In this document: one piece after another, positions 18,819 to 28,159 of the stretch
Numbering within the stretch: the stretch's first letter is position 1
Layout of the letters: each line of letters starts with the position of its first letter
From: Synechocystis salina LEGE 00031
Lineage (GTDB): Bacteria; Cyanobacteriota; Cyanobacteriia; Cyanobacteriales; Microcystaceae
Reading direction: 5' to 3'
Assembly: GCF_015207985.1 (NCBI RefSeq)
Contig: NZ_JADEVV010000006.1
Coordinates: forward strand, 41,463-105,462
DNA: 64,000 bases
Notes under the pieces: generated by a model
Seen by the model: the letters and a program-made list of their open reading frames with translations, nothing else
Told to the model about the DNA's origin: nothing
Database searches by the model: none
Made by a program: the position numbers and the translations under genes

Positions 18819-20381
18819 ATGACTGAGCCCCCCGTACTGCACGAAACTCATCCGGAATCGGAAAAGGAACAAAGCATTGGTAAACAAAATTTGTCCTTTC
18901 AGCCCATTCCCCAGGCTTCCAAACCAGGCAAACGACTCTGGCTAGTGGTGGGGGCCTTAATTTTGCTGGGGGGCGGAGGTTATTGGTGGTTTCAGTCCCG
19001 TTCCGGTGGCCCTCCCGGAGGAGCCATGATGGGTCAAATGCCGCCAGCCCCTGTGAAGTGGCAGGTGTTAGAACCCACTGAAGTTAGGGATTTCACCACG
19101 TTGATGGGAACGTTGGAAGCGCCCAAGGGCATGGAAATTGATTCAGAAATTGATGGGCGGGTCCAAGAAATTTTAGTCAGGGAAGGGCAACGGGTACAAC
19201 AGGGGCAGGTTTTGTTTCGCATTGATAACGATGTCCTCCAAACCGAGTTATTGGAAGCCCAGGCTAATTTAGCGGCGGAAAGGGCCCAATTGGCTGAGTT
19301 GGAGGCGGGCAGTCGTCAGGAAGATGTTGCGGCGGCGGAGGCCCAGTTACGTCAAGCTCAAACCCGTTTAGCCAATGCTAAGGGAGGATCTAGCCCGGAA
19401 GAAATTGCCCAGGCCCAAGCCCAGTTAGATTCCACCAAGGCGGGGGCGGAATTGGCCAGTGAGCGGGTGCGCCGGTTTCGTAATCTGCGGGACCAAGGGG
19501 TGATTTCCCTCGATGCCTATGATCAACAGTTGAAGGAAGAACGGCAGGCGATCGCCGATGTGGAAGCGGCCCAACGGCGGTTACAACAGCTTAAACAAGC
19601 CCGCAGCTCCGATGTGGAAAGGTTAACGGCGGAAGTGGATGCCCAACGACAAAATTTAAACCGTTTAAGGGCGGGGGAAAGGCCCGAAAGCATTGCCCAA
19701 GCTCGGGCCCGGGTGGGGCAAGCCCTGGCCAGCGTCAAAACCTTGCAAGCCCGCCTAGGTAAGTCGGAAATTACCGCCCCCTTTGCGGGGATAGTGGGGT
19801 ACATTCCAGTGAAATTGGGGGATTACGTCCAGGCCAATGATGATTTGACTCATTTGACCGAAAATCAGCAATTAGATCTGAATTTAGCCGTACCCCTTGC
19901 CCAAGCACCCCGGTTACGCCCCGGCCTGACCGTGGAAATCCTTGATGGCCAAGAAACGGCGATCGCCAGGGGGCAAATTAGTTTTGTCTCCCCCGATGTG
20001 GACAATGATGGCCAGAGTGTATTAGCCAGGGCCACCTTCAGCAACCAAGACCAAAAACTGCTCAACAATCAGTTAGTGCAGGCCCGCATCATTTGGGAGC
20101 AAGACACGGGGCTAGTGGTGCCCACCGTGGCCATCACCCGCATTGGCGGGGAAAGTTTTGTTTACGTAGTCCAAGAAAAAGAAAACGAGCAAACCGGGGA
20201 ACCAGGTTTAGTGGCTCAACAAAAAGCCGTTAACCTGGGCAGTATCCAAGGTAGTGATTACCAAGTTCTGTCCGGTTTAGAACCGGGGGATAAGGTAATT
20301 ACAGCGGGGCTATTGAGGGTACAGGATGGAGCCCCCATCCAGCCAGCACCAGCAGAAGAGCCGTCCAATCCAATTCCCTAG
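18819..20381 (+). CDS. HlyD/AcrA-type membrane fusion protein
   Basis: A 520-residue periplasmic adaptor of an RND or ABC efflux pump. A cytoplasmic N-terminus precedes one membrane anchor (about residues 40-58, LWLVVGALILLGGGGYWWF). Two half-lipoyl segments follow (GRVQEILVREGQRVQQGQVL and AGIVGYIPVKLGDYVQANDD), flanking a long alpha-hairpin (about 140-300) with repeats of A-x-A-x-L-x-x-A-x-A. The C-terminal barrel ends in GLEPGDKVITAGLLRVQDG. The GG-rich stretch after the anchor (RSGGPPGGAMMG) is probably a flexible linker. No inner-membrane pump or outer-membrane channel is next to it, so the partner is encoded elsewhere. The ATG at 18819 is chosen over a TTG at 18765. PCC 6803 sll1053. 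Confidence 0.88.
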   Translation: MTEPPVLHETHPESEKEQSIGKQNLSFQPIPQASKPGKRLWLVVGALILLGGGGYWWFQSRSGGPPGGAMMGQMPPAPVKWQVLEPTEVRDFTTLMGTLEAPKGMEIDSEIDGRVQEILVREGQRVQQGQVLFRIDNDVLQTELLEAQANLAAERAQLAELEAGSRQEDVAAAEAQLRQAQTRLANAKGGSSPEEIAQAQAQLDSTKAGAELASERVRRFRNLRDQGVISLDAYDQQLKEERQAIADVEAAQRRLQQLKQARSSDVERLTAEVDAQRQNLNRLRAGERPESIAQARARVGQALASVKTLQARLGKSEITAPFAGIVGYIPVKLGDYVQANDDLTHLTENQQLDLNLAVPLAQAPRLRPGLTVEILDGQETAIARGQISFVSPDVDNDGQSVLARATFSNQDQKLLNNQLVQARIIWEQDTGLVVPTVAITRIGGESFVYVVQEKENEQTGEPGLVAQQKAVNLGSIQGSDYQVLSGLEPGDKVITAGLLRVQDGAPIQPAPAEEPSNPIP

Positions 20382-20414
20382 ACCCATCGTTAAGACCCAT
20401 CTTTTTTGCTTAGT

Positions 20415-20978
20415 ATGATTGCCCCAGATTCATCCCCCCGTTCTTTGGAAATTGCCCCGGTACTCCAGCAAAAACTCTTTTACCGAGGACGCAAATTTAA
20501 CTTTGATGTCAGTCGGAGGCAGTTACCCAACGGCGTGGTAGGGGACTGGGAATTAATCCAACACCCAGGGGGGGCCCTAGTGGTGCCCATTACCAACGAA
20601 GGTCAGTTGGTGCTAGTGCGGCAATATCGTTTCGCTTTGGCGGCGCGGCTGTTGGAATTTCCGGCGGGCACCGTAGAAGTGGGGGAAAATCCAGCAGAAA
20701 CTATTAGACGGGAATTGGAAGAAGAAGCGGGTTACCGGGGCCATGCCTGGCAGACCATTGGTCAATTTCCCCTCGCTCCGGGCTACTCCGACGAAATTAT
20801 CTATGCCTATCTCGCTACCGATCTCGAAAAGTTACCCAATCCACCGGCCCAAGACGAAGATGAAGACATTGAAGTGGTGTTAATGACATTTGACCAGTTT
20901 GAAACGGCGATCGCCAAAGGGGAAATGGTTGACGCTAAATCCATTGCTAGTTATTTCTGGATGCGCCATTTGCTTTGA
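20415..20978 (+). CDS. Nudix hydrolase, ADP-ribose pyrophosphatase type
   Basis: A 187-residue Nudix enzyme. The Nudix box GTVEVGENPAETIRRELEEE-AG fits the consensus exactly. A proline about 15 residues beyond it (FPLAPGYSDEI) marks the ADP-ribose pyrophosphatase subgroup, which hydrolyses ADP-ribose to AMP and ribose-5-phosphate. The preceding half (LVRQYRFALAARLLEFPAG) is also typical of that group. The ATG at 20415 is taken over a TTG at 20406. It follows the HlyD-type gene by about 30 bp and is convergent with the next gene, with 5 bp between stops. Confidence 0.87.
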   Translation: MIAPDSSPRSLEIAPVLQQKLFYRGRKFNFDVSRRQLPNGVVGDWELIQHPGGALVVPITNEGQLVLVRQYRFALAARLLEFPAGTVEVGENPAETIRRELEEEAGYRGHAWQTIGQFPLAPGYSDEIIYAYLATDLEKLPNPPAQDEDEDIEVVLMTFDQFETAIAKGEMVDAKSIASYFWMRHLL

Positions 20979-20983
20979 AAAAA

Positions 20984-21736
20984 CTAAAATAAACGACGTT
21001 TGGCCGGGGAAGACTTGGGCGGAGTGGTGGCGGATTTTTTAACCGGCTTGGGTGTACTGGTTTTGGGTTTAGGCGTTGACTTCCCAGTGGGTTTGCCTGA
21101 GCTTGGCCGTCGTTGCATCTGCCCCAGGTCAGTGGCTTTTTCCAAAACTAGTTCATTGCCCTGGAGAGTTGCTTCCATATCCCAAAAACGCCGGAGGGGA
21201 CGACGACAAATTTCCCCTTCCCCATCCTTTAAAATTCCGCTAATTTTTACCTTAAAAAACAAGGGCCGTTTGCTGGGGGACTTGGGGGATTGGCGAATTT
21301 TCATCACAATGTTTTCCCTCGCCTGGGATACAAATACTACTTCTCCCCGAATGGAAAAATAGGGGTGATCTACTTTGGGACTAGGTAAACTGTTCGACGC
21401 AGGGTCAGAGGCTGAGGTCAGACCAGGGCCAAGATTTTCTGGTTCCCATAAGCCTGCCAACTGAAAATGGAGATGATCATCCTTATCCCGTAGTCGGGGA
21501 TAAACCACCCAAAAATGGGGATCTTCTAAGTTGACATGGCGTTTAAACAGACTAAAAGTTTTTCCCAATAACACCGACTCCACAATGTCCCCGGTTTCCG
21601 TCACCAATATCCCCCGTTGACTGGATTCCTCGCTGGCATAGTAGCGCCCATATACCACCCCGATCGCCCGGAATTGTTTGGGGTGACTGGGGGGGGAAAT
21701 GGGATGCTGACGGGGTTGTAGCGCAGAATCGGCCAT
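20984..21736 (-). CDS. Hypothetical protein with basic low-complexity tail
   Basis: A 250-residue protein not assigned to a family here. The first ~165 residues look globular (FRAIGVVYGRYYASEESSQRG, then LEDPHFWVVYPRLRDKDDHL and SIRGEVVFVSQ), with beta-strand character. The last ~60 residues are a Lys/Pro/Ser/Thr-rich tail (TPKPKTSTPKPVKKSATT and PAKRRLF), net strongly positive. Such tails often bind nucleic acid or acidic proteins, but this is inference. Corresponds in position to slr1122 of PCC 6803. Confidence 0.7.
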   Translation of the reverse strand: MADSALQPRQHPISPPSHPKQFRAIGVVYGRYYASEESSQRGILVTETGDIVESVLLGKTFSLFKRHVNLEDPHFWVVYPRLRDKDDHLHFQLAGLWEPENLGPGLTSASDPASNSLPSPKVDHPYFSIRGEVVFVSQARENIVMKIRQSPKSPSKRPLFFKVKISGILKDGEGEICRRPLRRFWDMEATLQGNELVLEKATDLGQMQRRPSSGKPTGKSTPKPKTSTPKPVKKSATTPPKSSPAKRRLF

Positions 21737-21889
21737 GGATGATCAGAGTCAGTGTTTAAAAGTTGGAGGGTTGATTTGACGCCCGATGGACACTAGGCAC
21801 ATTCTACCTTGAACTATCTAAGCGGATTGTTTTTGGGCAATGTCAGATAAAATGAGCCTGGAATCCCTGACCCTTTTACCCTCCTTGCC

Positions 21890-24196
21890 ATGACCGCCCC
21901 CTTTACCCCTACCGAAATCGCCGCCGAAGGTATAAAACCAGAGGAGTACCTGGATATTGTGCAACGGCTGGGTCGCCATCCTAACAAAGCTGAGCTTGGC
22001 ATGTTCGGTGTCATGTGGTCAGAACATTGTTGTTATAAAAATTCCCGGCCCCTATTGAGTAATTTTCCTACCGAAGGGGAACGGATTTTAGTAGGCCCTG
22101 GGGAAAATGCCGGCGTCGTGGATCTGGGGGATGGCTTGCAACTGGCTTTTAAAATCGAATCCCATAACCATCCCTCTGCAGTGGAACCATTCCAGGGAGC
22201 AGCCACCGGGGTGGGGGGCATTCTGCGGGACATTTTCACCATGGGAGCCCGGCCGATCGCCATTTTAAATTCCCTACGGTTTGGTAATTTGGACGATGCC
22301 AGAAATCGACGCATTTTCACCGGGGTAGTGGATGGGATCAGTCATTACGGAAATGCAGTTGGAGTACCCACCGTAGGGGGAGAAATCTATTTTGATCCAG
22401 CCTATTCCGGTAATCCCTTAGTCAACGCCATGGCCTTGGGCTTGATGGAAACGGAAGAAATTGTCAAAGCCGGGGCTTCTGGGGTGGGCAATCCGGTTTT
22501 ATATGTGGGTTCCACCACGGGGCGGGATGGCATGGGGGGAGCCAGTTTTGCCAGTGCTGAATTAACGGATCAGTCCATGGACGATCGCCCGGCGGTGCAG
22601 GTGGGGGATCCATTTTTGGAAAAATCCTTGATTGAAGCTTGTTTGGAAGCCTTTAAAAGTGGAGCAGTGGTGGCGGCCCAGGACATGGGGGCGGCTGGTA
22701 TTACCTGTTCTACGGCGGAAATGGCGGCCAAGGGAGGGGTAGGCATCGAGCTGGATTTGGACAAAATTCCAGTGCGGGAAACGGGCATGGTGCCCTACGA
22801 ATATCTCCTATCTGAATCCCAGGAGCGGATGTTATTTGTGGCCCAACCGGGAAGGGAGCAAGAATTAATTGATATTTTCCATCGTTGGGGTTTGCAGGCA
22901 GTGGTGGCCGGGCAAGTAATTGCTGACTCCATTGTGCGGATCTTTTTCCAGGGGGAAATTGCGGCGGAAATTCCTGCTACAGCCTTGGCCGATAACACTC
23001 CCATTTACCATCGTCAGTTGCTAGACCAGGCCCCGGACTATGCCCAACAAGCTTGGCAGTGGCAGGAAAATGATTTACCTCCAGTGGCGATCGCCGGGAT
23101 TGCCATTGCCAACCAAAATCATAGTTGGAACCAGATTTTACTCACCCTATTGGATAGTCCCACCATTGCTTCCAAGCATTGGGTGTACCGTCAATACGAC
23201 CATCAGGTCCAAAACAATACGGTCATAGTGCCTGGTGGGGCCGATGCGGCGGTGGTGCGGGTGCGGCCCCTGGATGCTAAACCGGAGGAATGTGTGATTG
23301 GGGTGGCGGCCACTACGGATTGTAATGCCCGTTACGTTTATCTCAATCCCCTTGAAGGAGCAAAGGCGGCGGTGGCAGAGGCAGCCCGCAATCTCAGTTG
23401 TGTGGGAGCAGAACCCCTGGCAGTGACAGATAATTTAAACTTTGGTAGCCCCGAAAATCCGGTGGGCTATTGGCAACTAGCCTTAGCTTGTGAAGGCATT
23501 GCGGAGGGCTGTCGGCAGTTGAACACTCCGGTAACCGGGGGTAATGTCAGCCTCTATAACGAAACGTTGGATTCTAACGGCAAACCCCAACCCATTTATC
23601 CTACGCCGGTCATTGGCATGGTGGGACGGGTGGAAAATATCAATCAAGTTGTGGGCCAAGGTTGGCGCAATCCAGGGGATAGCATTTACCTGTTAGGTAG
23701 TAATGATGGCAATACCCTCGGGGGATCAGAATACTTAGCTGTTGTTCATCACACCGTTGCTGGTCAGCCGCCCCAAGTGGATTTTGATCTAGAAAAAGTT
23801 GTGCAACAGGCCTGCCGCTACGGCATTGCCCAAGGATGGGTGAATGCGGCCCACGATTGTGCGGAAGGGGGTTTATCGGTGGCCTTAGCGGAAATGGCGA
23901 TCGCCGCTCAGTTAGGAGCGAAAATTAATCTATCCAACGGTGATCGTAGACTAGATACCTTGTTGTTTGGCGAATCCGCCAGTCGCATTGTGGTGGCAGT
24001 GACACCGGAACATCAGCCTGTCTGGGAAGCCTATTTAACTAGTCAATCCTTCCCCTGGCAATTATTGGGAGCGGTGGGTAGTGAACAGGGCAATCTAACT
24101 CTTTTAGATGGCCAAAATAACCCTCTGATTGATTTACCAGTTTCCGCTCTGACAGAACCTTGGCAAACGGCGATCAGCCGACGGTTACAGTTTTAA
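21890..24196 (+). CDS. purL: Phosphoribosylformylglycinamidine synthase, large subunit (small PurL type)
   Basis: A 768-residue enzyme of purine synthesis: FGAR, ATP and glutamine-derived ammonia give FGAM. It is the small PurL that works with separate PurQ and PurS subunits, not the ~1,300-residue fused form. Visible landmarks: [40 protein letters not shown], the glycine loop [18 protein letters not shown], and [19 protein letters not shown] in the second half. The ATG at 21890 is the natural start ([15 protein letters not shown]). PCC 6803 sll1056. Confidence 0.97.
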   Translation: MTAPFTPTEIAAEGIKPEEYLDIVQRLGRHPNKAELGMFGVMWSEHCCYKNSRPLLSNFPTEGERILVGPGENAGVVDLGDGLQLAFKIESHNHPSAVEPFQGAATGVGGILRDIFTMGARPIAILNSLRFGNLDDARNRRIFTGVVDGISHYGNAVGVPTVGGEIYFDPAYSGNPLVNAMALGLMETEEIVKAGASGVGNPVLYVGSTTGRDGMGGASFASAELTDQSMDDRPAVQVGDPFLEKSLIEACLEAFKSGAVVAAQDMGAAGITCSTAEMAAKGGVGIELDLDKIPVRETGMVPYEYLLSESQERMLFVAQPGREQELIDIFHRWGLQAVVAGQVIADSIVRIFFQGEIAAEIPATALADNTPIYHRQLLDQAPDYAQQAWQWQENDLPPVAIAGIAIANQNHSWNQILLTLLDSPTIASKHWVYRQYDHQVQNNTVIVPGGADAAVVRVRPLDAKPEECVIGVAATTDCNARYVYLNPLEGAKAAVAEAARNLSCVGAEPLAVTDNLNFGSPENPVGYWQLALACEGIAEGCRQLNTPVTGGNVSLYNETLDSNGKPQPIYPTPVIGMVGRVENINQVVGQGWRNPGDSIYLLGSNDGNTLGGSEYLAVVHHTVAGQPPQVDFDLEKVVQQACRYGIAQGWVNAAHDCAEGGLSVALAEMAIAAQLGAKINLSNGDRRLDTLLFGESASRIVVAVTPEHQPVWEAYLTSQSFPWQLLGAVGSEQGNLTLLDGQNNPLIDLPVSALTEPWQTAISRRLQF

Positions 24197-24218
24197 ATGT
24201 CAACAATGAAAAAACTCC

Positions 24219-24458
24219 ATGAGTCCAACGGTTTTTAAAGAGGAGGGTTATCGTTTTTTCTTCTTTTCTCGTTAAGAAACTAGAATACATGTCCATATCT
24301 ATTGCGAAAGGGGAGAAGCAAAGTTTTGGCTTGAACCTGAAATTGAGTTGGCAAAAAACGACAAATTATCTCGTTCGGAACTGAAAACCATCGAAAAAAT
24401 TATTGAGGCCAGACAAGATGAGCTTAGAAACGCTTGGCAAAAACATTTCAACTGTTGA
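24219..24458 (+). pseudogene. DUF4160 gene interrupted by one stop codon
   Basis: Starting at the ATG at 24219, the frame reads MSPTVFKEEGYRFFFFSR, a TAA at 24273-24275, then ETRIHVHIYCERGEAKFWLE and on to the TGA at 24456-24458. The whole 79-codon product is otherwise a complete DUF4160 protein. The stop replaces what is normally an acidic residue in the FFSRE-E run, so one base change (GAA to TAA) would explain it. DUF4160 genes are usually followed by a DUF2442 gene, as here, with the reading frames overlapping. The pair resembles a toxin-antitoxin module, though its action is not established. A readthrough or downstream restart cannot be excluded. Confidence 0.75.
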
Positions 24459-24684
24459 AGTTACCCATATTTCCAGCCACGGAATTTGGTTGCTGTTTGG
24501 GGATAATGAATTATTTTTGTCCTACGAGGATTTTCCTTGGTTTAAAGACGCCTCAGTAAAGCACATTCTTAACGTCACTGAGCCCACTGCCAATCATTTT
24601 TATTGGCCTGACCTAGATATAGATTTGACATTGGACATCATCAAGCATCCTGATCGTTTCCCATTAGCTTTTACTGAAGCCTGA
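24418..24684 (+). CDS. DUF2442 family protein
   Basis: An 88-residue protein with the DUF2442 pattern: ISSHGIWLLFGDNELFLSYEDFPWF, then the conserved W-P-D-L-D-I-D-L at FYWPDLDIDLTLD. It starts at the ATG at 24418 (GAGG about 9 bases upstream), inside the last 14 codons of the broken DUF4160 gene in another frame. Overlap of this kind usually means translational coupling, so loss of DUF4160 translation may reduce its expression. DUF2442 proteins may bind DNA or the partner protein; this is inference from gene pairing. Confidence 0.85.
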   Translation: MSLETLGKNISTVEVTHISSHGIWLLFGDNELFLSYEDFPWFKDASVKHILNVTEPTANHFYWPDLDIDLTLDIIKHPDRFPLAFTEA

Positions 24685-24837
24685 ATAACTGCCTGGTTTT
24701 GTGAAAGTCACTTCATGGCGATCGCCCGTCGTCTGAGCCAGTAAAACAAGGGAGATCAGTTGGGATCAGTCCTCCCTTTGGGGGCGAAAATGGTTGTAGC
24801 ATGGGGAACAAGGGACCAGTCCGCTAGAAACACGCCC

Positions 24838-25170
24838 ATGCTAGCCGTTAACGAAGACAACTTTGATAATCTCGTTCTTCAATGCCCAAAACCGATTTTG
24901 GTTTACTTTGGGGCTCCCTGGTGTGGGCTGTGTCACTTCGTCAAACCCCTACTCAATCACATCCATGGGGAATGGGGAGAACAACTCGTCTGTGTGGAGG
25001 TCAACGCCGACGTAAACCTGCATTTGGCCAACGCCTACCGCCTGAAAAATCTCCCCACCCTAATCCTGTTCAACCGTGGTCAGATTATCCAACGCTTAGA
25101 AGATTTTCGTGCCAGGGAAGACCTCCACCGTATTCGAGAGCAGATTGCCATTTCCATTTTTCCCCCCTAA
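24838..25170 (+). CDS. Thioredoxin-like protein with WCGLC active site
   Basis: A 110-residue thioredoxin fold. NFDNLVLQCPKPILVYFGAP leads to the active site WCGLC, and the cis-proline follows in LKNLPTLILFNRGQ. Standard thioredoxins have WCGPC. Leucine in the third position changes the redox potential and is seen in some cyanobacterial thioredoxins. The PCC 6803 orthologue sll1057 is annotated thioredoxin M-type. The ATG at 24838 starts at the canonical beta strand; the frame is open upstream to 24760. The gene lies between the DUF2442 gene and dapB, with about 90 bp before dapB. Confidence 0.87.
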   Translation: MLAVNEDNFDNLVLQCPKPILVYFGAPWCGLCHFVKPLLNHIHGEWGEQLVCVEVNADVNLHLANAYRLKNLPTLILFNRGQIIQRLEDFRAREDLHRIREQIAISIFPP

Positions 25171-25259
25171 AGCTGGCCAATGCTTGCCCTGGGTTAACGC
25201 TTGTCCAACAATGGAGGGGTTAACCATTGTGATCAATTTTGGACAAGGCTGGGGCAGTT

Positions 25260-26087
25260 ATGGCTAATCAAGATTTAATTCCTGTAGTGGTGAACGGTGC
25301 GGCGGGAAAAATGGGTCGGGAAGTGATCAAAGCCGTGGCCCAGGCCTCCGATCTCCAGTTGGTGGGAGCGGTGGACCACAATCCAGCTCTCCAGGGCCAA
25401 GACATTGGCGAAGTCGTAGGTATTGGGCCATTGGAAGTTCCTGTCCTAGCTGATCTCCAGAGTGTGTTGGTGTTGGCCACCCAGGAAAAAATCCAAGGGG
25501 TGATGGTGGATTTTACCCACCCCAGTGGCGTTTATGACAATGTTCGTTCGGCGATCGCCTATGGAGTAAGGCCTGTAGTCGGTACCACCGGATTGAGTGA
25601 ACAACAAATCCAAGACCTGGGGGACTTTGCCGAAAAAGCCAGTACAGGCTGTTTGATTGCTCCCAACTTCGCCATCGGGGTCCTATTAATGCAACAGGCC
25701 GCCGTGCAAGCCTGCCAGTACTTTGACCATGTGGAAATCATTGAATTGCACCATAACCAGAAAGCCGATGCCCCCAGTGGCACTGCCATTAAAACAGCTC
25801 AAATGTTGGCGGAAATGGGCAAAACCTTTAACCCAGCGGCGGTGGAAGAAAAGGAAATCATTGCCGGGGCCAAAGGAGGACTAGGGCCAGGACAAATTCC
25901 CATCCACAGTATTCGTTTACCGGGGCTAATTGCCCACCAAGAAGTCCTATTCGGTTCCCCTGGGCAACTCTACACCATCCGCCACGACACCACTGACCGA
26001 GCTTGTTATATGCCGGGGGTCCTTTTGGGCATTCGTAAAGTGGTAGAACTGAAGGGCTTAGTTTACGGTTTAGAAAAACTACTCTAG
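25260..26087 (+). CDS. dapB: 4-hydroxy-tetrahydrodipicolinate reductase
   Basis: A 275-residue enzyme of the lysine / diaminopimelate pathway that reduces 4-hydroxy-tetrahydrodipicolinate with NAD(P)H. The N-terminal nucleotide loop is [18 protein letters not shown]. The catalytic and substrate-binding motif is [17 protein letters not shown], with the paired histidines, lysine and the PSGT loop. Position of the ATG at 25260 gives the usual length. The in-frame codon at 25239 would add seven residues. PCC 6803 sll1058. Confidence 0.96.
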   Translation: MANQDLIPVVVNGAAGKMGREVIKAVAQASDLQLVGAVDHNPALQGQDIGEVVGIGPLEVPVLADLQSVLVLATQEKIQGVMVDFTHPSGVYDNVRSAIAYGVRPVVGTTGLSEQQIQDLGDFAEKASTGCLIAPNFAIGVLLMQQAAVQACQYFDHVEIIELHHNQKADAPSGTAIKTAQMLAEMGKTFNPAAVEEKEIIAGAKGGLGPGQIPIHSIRLPGLIAHQEVLFGSPGQLYTIRHDTTDRACYMPGVLLGIRKVVELKGLVYGLEKLL

Positions 26088-26328
26088 GGATCAATGGCGC
26101 ATCACCATACCGCAGAGGATGAAAGCAGGAAACCGAAACCCTCTGTAGCATAAGTTGAAAGCCCAATAAATTGAGCTAATTTAGAGACAACAGGTCAAGT
26201 TAATTAACTCAAATTTTGGAGGGAGAATCCCCAACTTCAGTGTCAGGGTCAGGATCGAAAGTCAAGCAAATTATTCTTCCATCATCCATCAACAGTCTTC
26301 AACCCATTAACAATTCGACCTTTAAATT

Positions 26329-26874
26329 ATGCGATTAGTTATGCTCGGTGGCCCAGGGTCAGGGAAAAGTACCCAGTCAAATAACCTCAGCCAACAGCTT
26401 AATTTGCCCGTGATTTCCATGGGAGGTATTCTGCGTGAAGCCATTGCCAGCGCCACTCCCCTGGGGGTCAAGGCCAAACCCTATGTGGAAAAAGGAGACT
26501 TGTTGCCAGATCCGATAATGATCGAATTTATTCAACAGAGATTAGTGCAGGAAGATGGGGGTCAGGGCTGGATTTTGGAAGGTTATCCCCGCACCGCTTT
26601 CCAGGCAGAAGAACTGGATTTTTTACTTGAAGATCTAGGACAACCCTTGGATTGGGCCCTGTACCTAAAAATTGATGAAGCAACAATGGTGGAGCGTTCC
26701 CTCAACCGTTCTTTGTTTGATGACCATCCCGAAATTGTGAGCACTCGCATTGGCCGGTTCCATGAGTACACCATTCCCCTGTTGGAATACTACGATGCGA
26801 AAAAAAAATTACTGACAGTGAATGCACACCCTGAGGTTGATCAAGTAACAAAGGTGATTTTGGCGCAGTTTTAA
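26329..26874 (+). CDS. adk: Adenylate kinase, short form
   Basis: A 181-residue enzyme that interconverts ATP + AMP and 2 ADP. The P-loop LGGPGSGKSTQS, the AMP site region LPVISMGGILREAI and the GWILEGYPRT motif are clear. The LID region is the short type: no zinc-binding cysteines and only RSLNRSLFDDHPEIVSTRIGR in its place. This matches the second adenylate kinase of Synechocystis (sll1059), shorter and more diverged than the ribosomal-operon copy. A run of nine A bases (26800-26808) lies inside the gene near the end, in frame. A transposase remnant begins right after the stop codon. Confidence 0.9.
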   Translation: MRLVMLGGPGSGKSTQSNNLSQQLNLPVISMGGILREAIASATPLGVKAKPYVEKGDLLPDPIMIEFIQQRLVQEDGGQGWILEGYPRTAFQAEELDFLLEDLGQPLDWALYLKIDEATMVERSLNRSLFDDHPEIVSTRIGRFHEYTIPLLEYYDAKKKLLTVNAHPEVDQVTKVILAQF

Positions 26875-26879
26875 GAGCC

Positions 26880-26975
26880 TGTTTTAAAGGTCTTCGTTTG
26901 TTACGCAAGCGCTCCATTATCGAGACCGTCAATGACCAACTCAAAAATATCTGCCAAATCCAACATTGCCCCTAG
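26880..26975 (+). mobile_element. Remnant of IS982-type transposase 3' end
   Basis: Bases 26883-26975 in one frame read FKGLRLLRKRSIIETVNDQ, then LKNICQIQHC, Pro and a TAG. LLRKRSIIETVNDQLKN-x-x-QI-x-H is a conserved part of the C-terminal end of IS982-family DDE transposases, normally followed by RHRS and further residues. Here the match stops after QIQHC, and no start, upstream catalytic region or terminal repeat is visible. It is a fragment of about 30 codons beside the end of adk. Confidence 0.65.
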
Positions 26976-26991
26976 TTTTGTGGAATTTTTC

Positions 26992-28077
26992 CTAAAACCG
27001 ACAAGCTTCCGGCAAAATTACCATGGCATCCCCGAACGAATAAAAACGATATCCTTTGGCGATCGCCGTTTCGTAGATGGCCATTAACCGAGGGCGACCG
27101 ATGAGGGCACTGACCAACATTAATAAGCTAGATTTGGGCAAGTGGAAGTTGGTAATTAATCCGTCCACCAAGCGCCATTGGTAACCAGGGTAAATAAACA
27201 AATCCGTCTGGCCCCGAAAGGGTTGTAGGGGTTGCTCGGGAAAATCACTTGCCTGGGCCATGCCTTCTAAACAGCGCACCACCGTGGTGCCCACCGCAAA
27301 AACTCTGCCCCCCTTTGCCCTAGTTTGTTCAATAGCTTGCACCGCCGTCGGGGGTACATCAATCCATTCCTGGTGCATAACATGGTCAAGGATATTTTCC
27401 GTTTCCACTGGGCGGAATGTACCAATGCCCACATGGAGAGTAACTTTTGTTGTTTTTACCCCCTGGTGCGCTAATTTTGCCAACAAATCCTCGGTGAAAT
27501 GTAACCCCGCTGTGGGAGCCGCCACCGCCCCTAATTTTTCGGCATAGATGGTTTGGTACTGATCATCCGTAGCTTGGCGATCGCCAATATAGGGGGGGAA
27601 AGGAATTTCGCCATAGTCTGGCAACACATCCCAGAGTCGTTGTCCCGGCTCCAAGGCGAACTCCAATAACCGACCCCCGGTGGCCTCATCCCGTTGCAAA
27701 ATGGTCGCCCAAAGATCGGGTTTATCGCCCTGCTGGGAGGGAAATTTAACTTTTGCTCCCAGTTTTAATCTTTTTCCCGGCTTAACTAGGGCAATCCATT
27801 GGTTTTCAGTACATTCTGTCAGCAGCAAAATTTCCACTGCCACGCCATTTTCTTTATGGCCATGTAGGCGGGCGGGCATTACTTTAGTGTCATTAAGAAC
27901 TAATAAATCCCCCGGTTTTAAATAATTGCCTAAATCGTAGAAATGGCCATGGTCCACCGTAAATTGATCTTTCACCGCTAACAAGCGGGAGTGGTCCCTG
28001 GGGACAGCGGGAGTTTGGGCAATGCATTGGGGAGGCAGTTGGTAATCGTAACTACTAAGGTGTTTATCCTGGTCCAT
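26992..28077 (-). CDS. queA: S-adenosylmethionine:tRNA ribosyltransferase-isomerase
   Basis: A 361-residue enzyme that transfers the ribosyl part of S-adenosylmethionine to 7-aminomethyl-7-deazaguanine in tRNA, forming epoxyqueuosine. Hallmarks: [24 protein letters not shown] at the start, [48 protein letters not shown] and the C-terminal [20 protein letters not shown]. The ATG at 28077 is the natural start; the frame is open a further 20 codons upstream. It stands on the minus strand, with its stop 17 bp from the transposase remnant. Confidence 0.97.
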   Translation of the reverse strand: MDQDKHLSSYDYQLPPQCIAQTPAVPRDHSRLLAVKDQFTVDHGHFYDLGNYLKPGDLLVLNDTKVMPARLHGHKENGVAVEILLLTECTENQWIALVKPGKRLKLGAKVKFPSQQGDKPDLWATILQRDEATGGRLLEFALEPGQRLWDVLPDYGEIPFPPYIGDRQATDDQYQTIYAEKLGAVAAPTAGLHFTEDLLAKLAHQGVKTTKVTLHVGIGTFRPVETENILDHVMHQEWIDVPPTAVQAIEQTRAKGGRVFAVGTTVVRCLEGMAQASDFPEQPLQPFRGQTDLFIYPGYQWRLVDGLITNFHLPKSSLLMLVSALIGRPRLMAIYETAIAKGYRFYSFGDAMVILPEACRF

Positions 28078-28159
28078 GGATGGTCGAAACGTAAAAAATC
28101 TAAATGACAGAGACAGCAAAAAAATAAAGCCCGACAAGCTTTAACAATTATCCAAAAAT

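Noticed and set aside
24748..24778. Hairpin AAGGGAG ... CTCCCTT before the thioredoxin gene
   Set aside because: The stem is not followed by a T-run, so terminator function is not supported.
26800..26808. Nine-A run in adk as a frameshift site
   Set aside because: The frame is intact through the run and the enzyme is essential-type; no reason to propose programmed frameshifting.
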